A stretch of DNA of 49,556 bases, from positions 1 to 49,556 of the forward strand of contig JADGPA010000183.1 in the NCBI GenBank assembly GCA_017882685.1. The letters run 5' to 3'. The notes under the pieces are model-generated. The model saw only the letters and a list, made by a program, of their open reading frames with translations. It made no database searches and was not told the origin of the DNA. The stretch's first letter is position 1, and every line of letters begins with the position of its first letter. A program made the position numbers and the translations under genes. Shown one piece after another: positions 45,691-49,556 of this stretch. The DNA comes from Propionibacteriaceae bacterium (lineage in GTDB: Bacteria > Actinomycetota > Actinomycetes > Propionibacteriales > Propionibacteriaceae).

Positions 45691-46678
45691 GGTGTCGGAA
45701 CTCGCGAAGGTGTTCCGCACCCGTTTCTCCGCACTCGTCAAGCACGAGCCCCTGCCGGGGGTGACATACCCCGAGGTGCTGATGGTCGACGCCCCGCTGG
45801 CGCCGCGCTGGCGGGTGATCGCGCTCGGCGTGGGTGGCAGTCTGCTCGGCATCATCTCGTTCTTCGTGTTCACACGGGCGCTGATCCTGTTCATCGTCTG
45901 GCTCGGCTGGCTGGCAGCGGGGGGTCCGGGCACCCTGCAGGCCTACGGCACGGCCGCGGCGAACTTCGAAGTGCCGATCGGCATGCTGGCCACCAACCTC
46001 GGCCTTGCCCTGCTCATCCCGATCAGCGTCGGGCTGGTGCTGCTCGTGCACCGGTTCCATCCCCGCTGGTTGCACTCAGTGCAGCCCGGATTCCGGTGGC
46101 GGTTCATGCTGGCCTGCCTGCTGGCCAGCCTCGTCGTGCTCGGCGGGCTGTGGGTGGTCTCGCGGATTGGCCAGCCGTGGGTGTTCGCTCCCGAGCAGCA
46201 GTGGGGTTGGTACCTGCTGATCGTGCTGCTCACGTCCCCGCTGCAGGCTGCTGCCGAGGAGTACTTCTTCCGCGGCTACCTGATCCAGGCGCTGCACACC
46301 ACGTCCTCCAGCAGTCCCTGGTTCGGCGTGGTCGGCTCTGCCGCGGTGTTCGCGCTGTTCCACGGGACGCAGAACCTGCCCCTGTTCCTGTACCGGTTCG
46401 CCTTCGGCATCCTTGCCGGCGTGCTCGTGGTGATGACCGGCGGCCTGGAGGCCGGGATCGCGGCCCACGTCGTGAACAACGTGGTCGCGTACGGCTACGC
46501 GGTGCTGTCCGGGACGGTCGTTGCGACCCACGCCGTCACAGAAATCGGGTGGGTGGAACTGGCCTGGAGCCTCGTCGGCTTCGGCGCGTTCGCCGCCGTC
46601 GCGATCTGGATCGCACGCCGGATGCAGGTGGCCATCACCACGCCGGGGGTCCGGTTTGGTGGCCCGGCCGAGGTCTAG
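45683..46678 (+). CDS. CPBP-family intramembrane metalloprotease
   Basis: A 331-aa protein with about eight hydrophobic segments after a ~45-residue cytoplasmic N-terminus. The Abi/CPBP active-site motifs are AAEEYFFRGYLIQAL (Glu-Glu-x-x-x-Arg, ~192) and ALFHGTQNLPLFLYR (~224), then AAHVVNNVVAYGYAVL. ATG 45683 overlaps the FAH gene by 8 bases; GTG 45692 is an alternative. CPBP proteases cleave or process membrane and lipidated proteins, and some give self-immunity to bacteriocins. No bacteriocin gene is nearby. Confidence 0.87.
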   Translation: MPEVSELAKVFRTRFSALVKHEPLPGVTYPEVLMVDAPLAPRWRVIALGVGGSLLGIISFFVFTRALILFIVWLGWLAAGGPGTLQAYGTAAANFEVPIGMLATNLGLALLIPISVGLVLLVHRFHPRWLHSVQPGFRWRFMLACLLASLVVLGGLWVVSRIGQPWVFAPEQQWGWYLLIVLLTSPLQAAAEEYFFRGYLIQALHTTSSSSPWFGVVGSAAVFALFHGTQNLPLFLYRFAFGILAGVLVVMTGGLEAGIAAHVVNNVVAYGYAVLSGTVVATHAVTEIGWVELAWSLVGFGAFAAVAIWIARRMQVAITTPGVRFGGPAEV

Positions 46679-46692
46679 TAAAGTCACTCCTC

Positions 46693-46712
46693 GCCGGCCT
46701 TACCGGGCCGGC
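46693..46712 (+). terminator. Hairpin after CPBP gene
   Basis: GCCGGCC (46693-46699) pairs with GGCCGGC (46706-46712) over a 6-nt loop. No T-tract. Confidence 0.45.
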
Positions 46713-46773
46713 AAGTCTGTGAGTGGACACGATCAGCTGCGAACCAGCCGGTTGCCAACCCACTGATGGACGA

Positions 46774-46845
46774 TGGGGTATGGGGTAATTGGCAGCCCGC
46801 CGGATTCTGGTTCCGTCAGTCTAGGTTCGAGTCCTAGTACCCCAG
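46774..46845 (+). tRNA. tRNA-Gln(CTG)
   Basis: A 72-nt cloverleaf. Acceptor TGGGGTA (46774-46780) pairs with TACCCCA (46838-46844), discriminator G. D-stem GGG/CCC, anticodon CTG at 46807-46809 in loop TTCTGGT, and T arm CTAGG-TTCGAGT-CCTAG. CCA is not encoded. Confidence 0.93.
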
Positions 46846-46886
46846 CGCAGCGATCATCGCCGCCGCTGGAAGTGCAAGTGGTTTGG

Positions 46887-46892
46887 TAGTGT
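46887..46892 (+). promoter_or_regulatory. Possible -10 box for tRNA-Glu
   Basis: TAGTGT lies about 30 nt before the mature tRNA-Glu 5' end in the 77-bp gap between the two tRNA genes. Confidence 0.35.
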
Positions 46893-46922
46893 TCGCTGGA
46901 TGTCGCTGGAGCGACAGCTAGG

Positions 46923-46995
46923 GGCCCCGTTGTGTAGCGGCCTAGCACGCCGCCCTCTCAAGGCGGTAGCGCGGGTTCGAATCCCGTCGGGGCTA
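46923..46995 (+). tRNA. tRNA-Glu(CTC)
   Basis: A 73-nt cloverleaf. Acceptor GGCCCCG (46923-46929) pairs with CGGGGCT (46988-46994), one G-U, discriminator A. Anticodon CTC at 46957-46959 sits on a perfect 5-bp stem CCGCC/GGCGG, and the T arm is GCGGG-TTCGAAT-CCCGT. CCA is not encoded. Its 3' end borders a zone with integrase debris, so it is a likely integration site. Confidence 0.94.
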
Positions 46996-47001
46996 CAAGG
47001 T

Positions 47002-47039
47002 GAAACCCCTTGTCAGAGGCAACTCTGGCAGGGGGTTTC
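47002..47039 (+). terminator. tRNA-Glu terminator
   Basis: A 17-bp stem (two G-U pairs), arms 47002-47018 and 47023-47039, closed by a GCAA tetraloop and followed by TTTCG. Confidence 0.8.
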
Positions 47040-47068
47040 TTTCGTCTCCAGGCCCTTTTGGGGGCGCC

Positions 47069-47098
47069 GTGACACATCTGTGACACAGTTCGCGACAC
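47069..47098 (+). repeat. Helically phased GTGACACA repeats
   Basis: GTGACACA occurs at 47069-47076 and 47080-47087, with a degenerate GCGACAC at 47092-47098. The spacing of 11-12 bp places them on one face of DNA, next to integrase debris. Confidence 0.5.
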
Positions 47099-47180
47099 GG
47101 AGACCTCGGCAGGGCTGTTCCGGGAGGCATCGAACGGGGCCCACGATGAGTCGGCCGTGCGGGATTGTGCGGCACGTTTC

Positions 47181-47385
47181 CTAGCGTCGCTTTGCGCTCC
47201 TGGGGCGTGCGGTTTCTCGCAGCGGCTCGGGCTCGAGTCCCTCTGTCGTAAGCGGCTCACGACTGGCGAGCTCGACGGTGCGGGCGGCGTCCAGGGCGTC
47301 GGCGACGGTGTCGAGCCGGTCGGCGAACAGGTGCCCGTACAGGTCGAGCGTCATGGTGGCCGACTTGTGCCCGAGCATCCGATCG
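47181..47385 (-). pseudogene. C-terminal fragment of a tyrosine integrase
   Basis: The minus frame ending at 47181 reads RMLGHKSATMTLDLYGHLFA followed by DRLDTVADALDAARTVEL, the end of a phage-type tyrosine recombinase including the Tyr nucleophile. Only about 68 residues survive; the homology stops abruptly near 47385. Its place just downstream of tRNA-Glu is the classic spot for an integrated element. Confidence 0.75.
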
Positions 47386-47465
47386 GACCCCGCTCCTTCC
47401 ACCTCGGTCCGCGTGGCATCCGCTACAAGAAGAGCGATGTGCTGGCCTGGCTGGACCGGCAGTAT
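47385..47465 (+). pseudogene. C-terminal fragment of an excisionase-like protein
   Basis: The plus frame reads GPRSFHLGPRGIRYKKSDVL and AWLDRQ, matching the wing and last helix of MerR-like excisionases. It begins where the integrase fragment stops, so two broken ends are joined head to head. No start or N-terminal helix remains. Confidence 0.6.
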
Positions 47466-48413
47466 GCTCCAGCGGTGGCTGGCCAAGCCGTCATGGATCC
47501 TGCTGTTCGGTGCGGGCGCCATGTTCGGCCTTGGCGCGGTGGTCAAGATCTGGGGAGTTGTCCCGGTAGGGGTCCTGCTCCTCTGGCTGGCCTGGCGGCA
47601 CGGCTGGAGGCAGGCAGCCATCGCGTCGGGCGGTGCGATCGCGGCGGTCATGTTGCTCCTGGCACCGTTCGCCATGTCATGGCCCGAGTTGTGGCGAATG
47701 GTCATTCTCGACCAGCTCGGCCGCCCGCGGACGGCAATCCAGATAGTCGCGGGCCGATTCGTCGATATCCTTGGGCTCGGCTTCCTGCCCCGCACGGTTG
47801 CCGTCGCGCCGGCGGTTGTCCTCGGGGCCACCACGGTGACTGCATTGTGGCTTGCCTGGCGAAGCAACCTCGGCCAACTCTTCGTCCTGCTCTCCGTGGC
47901 CTGTGGGCTGACCCTCCTGGCAAGCCCGACCTGGTTCGGACACTACGCAGCCTTCCTGGCAGCCCCGCTGTGCCTGGCCGTCGGCACCGCGTTCAGTGAG
48001 CTGCTTAAGGTGACCGCAACCCGGAAGTACCGTCGGCTCGCGATCTCGGTCGTCATGACCGGCTTGGCGTTGATCGGAACCGTCGTGATCGCCAAACACG
48101 ACGGAACGGCGTTCGACGGCCGACGACCCTCATCTTCAGTAACACCCTGCGCCGTAATCTCGCTGCCGGATGCCCGCTCGTCGCAGACCTCGGCGGCTAC
48201 ATCTATGACCTGTATCCCGCCGGAGGATCCATTCGCCGCGCCTCGAATCCAGCCTTCCAGCGCTTCGCCCTCCACCACCTCGGCAGCGGAACCACCATGA
48301 CCATCATCCGTTTCGGGACCGGAGACCTCAGCCGCCACAGCAGAACAGTGATCGACAGCTGGCCCGTCGTGGGCCAATACGGCCCACTCGTCGTGCGACG
48401 GCCGACGCACTGA
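47464..48413 (+). pseudogene. Truncated and frameshifted GT87-like glycosyltransferase
   Basis: From 47464 a membrane protein fragment runs AMFGLGAVVKIWGVVPVGVL and LDQLGRPRTAIQIVAGRFVD with several hydrophobic helices, as in polyprenyl-phosphate-mannose-dependent GT87 enzymes. Near 48100-48130 the frame shifts, and NTLRRNLAAGCPLVADLGGY, RASNPAFQRFALHHLGSGT and DSWPVVGQYGPLVVRR continue to the stop at 48411. The N-terminal half with the catalytic loop is missing. It is a remnant, not a working enzyme. Confidence 0.7.
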
Positions 48414-48554
48414 ACTGGCGACTCCTCTTCAATCCCTCCGGGGCCGCCCGCCGCTGCGCGCGACCGATCGGAGGTCTTCCCACCGGCATGGGCGGCCTTG
48501 GCAGCCTTGACGCAGTTCACTGGCCACGCCCGGCAGGCGTACTTTCTCGCGACG
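48414..48554. other. Intergenic, no gene seen
   Basis: Bases between the glycosyltransferase remnant and the PAP2 promoter show no supported coding or RNA signal. Confidence 0.4.
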
Positions 48555-48560
48555 TACTGT
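48555..48560 (+). promoter_or_regulatory. -10 box, leaderless promoter of PAP2 gene
   Basis: TACTGT ends 6 nt before ATG 48567 and decides that start over upstream in-frame ATGs. Confidence 0.5.
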
Positions 48561-48566
48561 GGCCGC

Positions 48567-49295
48567 ATGACGAATCTTCGGCTCCCGCGATTGGGCGTAG
48601 CGGCGCTGGTTACGGGGACGGTCGCGCTGGTTTACGTCCTCGCACTGTGGACGCGGACCGGTTTGGCGTTCGACGGTCGCATTCTGGCGCGCGTCGCGGG
48701 CGGTAACCCGATCATGTCCGAGTTCGTAACCGACGTCCTCGACGCGGTGTTCACCCCCACGATTGTCGCGACAGTGGTGGGGCTGGTTGTGGTTGCTGCC
48801 CGCGGTCGTCGCGTCGCCGTCACCGCCCTTGCGGCGCTTGCTGGTCTCCTCTCGGCGGTGACGACCGAGGTGCTCAAGGTGATGCTTCCTGGGCGCCCTG
48901 GTGATCCGACCGCTCCGTTGTCGAGCGGGTTGGATCTGCTAAGCCCATGGTGGTGGGCGCGGGTCCGCGACGGCGCGGTCATCCAGAGCGGCTCCTTCCC
49001 GAGCGGCCATGCCACGGTCGCCACGGCGTTGGCGCTCGCCTTGCTCACGGCCGTGACTCCGCGGCTTTCGAGACGACTCGCCGTCCCGCTGCTGATGTTG
49101 GCTGCTGTCGTCTCGGGGGCAACCGTCATTGCCGGGTGGCACCGCCCCAGCGACGCACTGGCCGGCATGCTGGTGGCCCTGGCCTGGTGGCTCGTCCTTG
49201 TCCCGGCTCGGATGCCGCACCTGACCGCGGCGGGGCGACCACCCACGCCCCCGTCATCGGCCGGCCAGCGCCCTCTCAGCTTCGCGCGAGGTTGA
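48567..49295 (+). CDS. PAP2-superfamily membrane phosphatase
   Basis: A 242-aa protein with about six membrane helices. The three acid-phosphatase motifs are present in order: EVLKVMLPGRPGDP (Lys...Arg-Pro, ~98), SGSFPSGHATVATALA (~144) and GWHRPSDALAGML (His...Asp, ~192). Such enzymes dephosphorylate lipid phosphates such as undecaprenyl pyrophosphate or phosphatidate at the outer face. It is intact although it lies in a decayed accessory zone. The last ~25 residues are a Pro-rich tail. Confidence 0.87.
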   Translation: MTNLRLPRLGVAALVTGTVALVYVLALWTRTGLAFDGRILARVAGGNPIMSEFVTDVLDAVFTPTIVATVVGLVVVAARGRRVAVTALAALAGLLSAVTTEVLKVMLPGRPGDPTAPLSSGLDLLSPWWWARVRDGAVIQSGSFPSGHATVATALALALLTAVTPRLSRRLAVPLLMLAAVVSGATVIAGWHRPSDALAGMLVALAWWLVLVPARMPHLTAAGRPPTPPSSAGQRPLSFARG

Positions 49296-49432
49296 CCCGC
49301 GGCGCGCCGGCAATCGGGGCGGCGCCAGCATCGGCCTGTCGGCGCGGACACCCAGGCCGAGCGACGGGATTACGCGCCCTCTCTCGCCGACCCGCTCGCG
49401 CAGAGCCATGATCTGATCAGTTGTGGTACTGC

Positions 49433-49485
49433 TAGTGCCCTGCGTGTTAAGTAGCTTTACGGTTGGGGTTTCGTCAGAATGAGGT
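49433..49485 (+). mobile_element. Probable left end of an IS630-family element
   Basis: A TA dinucleotide (49433-49434), the usual IS630 target, is followed by GTGCCCTGCGTGTTAAGTAG, which may be the terminal inverted repeat. The other end is outside the window. Confidence 0.5.
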
Positions 49486-49556
49486 ATGGCGAATCGTGCT
49501 GCTGCGGGGTTGGTGTTGGCTGAGGGTGATCGTGAGGAGTTGTCCCGGCTGACCAG
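49486..49556 (+). CDS. IS630-family transposase, 3' part beyond window
   Basis: The window ends 23 codons into this gene. The visible start, MANRAAAGLVLAEGDREELS, matches the N-terminus common to actinobacterial IS630-family transposases, just before their helix-turn-helix. GAGGT lies immediately upstream of the ATG. The DDE catalytic domain is not visible. Confidence 0.65.
   Translation, partial: MANRAAAGLVLAEGDREELSRLT

Noticed and set aside
45683-46678. CPBP protease as bacteriocin immunity or phage-abortive system
   Set aside because: No bacteriocin precursor or defence gene adjoins it; the family has many housekeeping members.
46958-47260. Minus-strand frame ending APTGFEPALPP
   Set aside because: It runs through tRNA-Glu and its terminator and has no domain.

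Overview
The window is high-GC (roughly two thirds G+C by eye) actinobacterial chromosome. Gene order and protein families point to Actinomycetes. Much of the layout is the conserved block known from Mycobacterium tuberculosis: TPR protein, HAD phosphatase, small ORF, tlyA, nadK, recN, pyrG, Nudix, xerD, then parA, scpA, scpB and rluB, and the pafA/pafB/pafC/tatA/tatC/helY block. Repeat style, gene content and protein resemblance make a Propionibacteriaceae-type organism my best guess, but this is an inference.

Layout. 1-12.4 kb: a truncated TPR-like acidic protein, a HAD-IIA phosphatase, the biotin ECF transporter bioYMN, a 51-aa small protein with tlyA, nadK-recN, pyrG-Nudix-xerD, and a lipoprotein of the endonuclease/exonuclease/phosphatase fold. 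12.5-17.3 kb: one tightly overlapping chain parA, small RHH-like protein, scpA, scpB, rluB, pafA, which joins chromosome segregation and Pup ligation. 17.3-27.3 kb: a two-domain FKBP lipoprotein, gluQRS (reverse), pafB-pafC, a small membrane protein, tatA-tatC, a diacylglycerol-kinase-like lipid kinase, a HelY-type helicase, hisF and a HIT protein. 27.3-32.6 kb: a secreted SpoIID/LytB protein (reverse), then ilvBNC behind an attenuator with its own leader peptide. 32.6-46.7 kb: a lipoprotein, an AbiEi/DUF559-like protein between two 60-bp palindromes, a CtpE-type P-type ATPase, a polysaccharide pyruvyl transferase pseudogene, leuB, ilvE, tpx, cimA, deoA, a 2-hydroxyacid dehydrogenase, a FAH-family hydrolase and a CPBP protease. 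46.7-49.5 kb: tRNA-Gln(CTG) and tRNA-Glu(CTC), then a decayed accessory zone holding integrase, excisionase and glycosyltransferase fragments, an intact PAP2 phosphatase, and the start of an IS630-family transposase.

Branched-chain amino acid synthesis is the metabolic theme: ilvB, ilvN, ilvC, leuB, ilvE and cimA are all here. Two regulatory patterns stand out. At least 17 genes have a TANNNT -10 box 6-8 nt before the start codon, so their mRNAs are probably leaderless. Several intergenic hairpin repeats, one with compensatory base changes, are not explained by the genes. Coordinates and translations were read by hand; no alignment or folding program was run.
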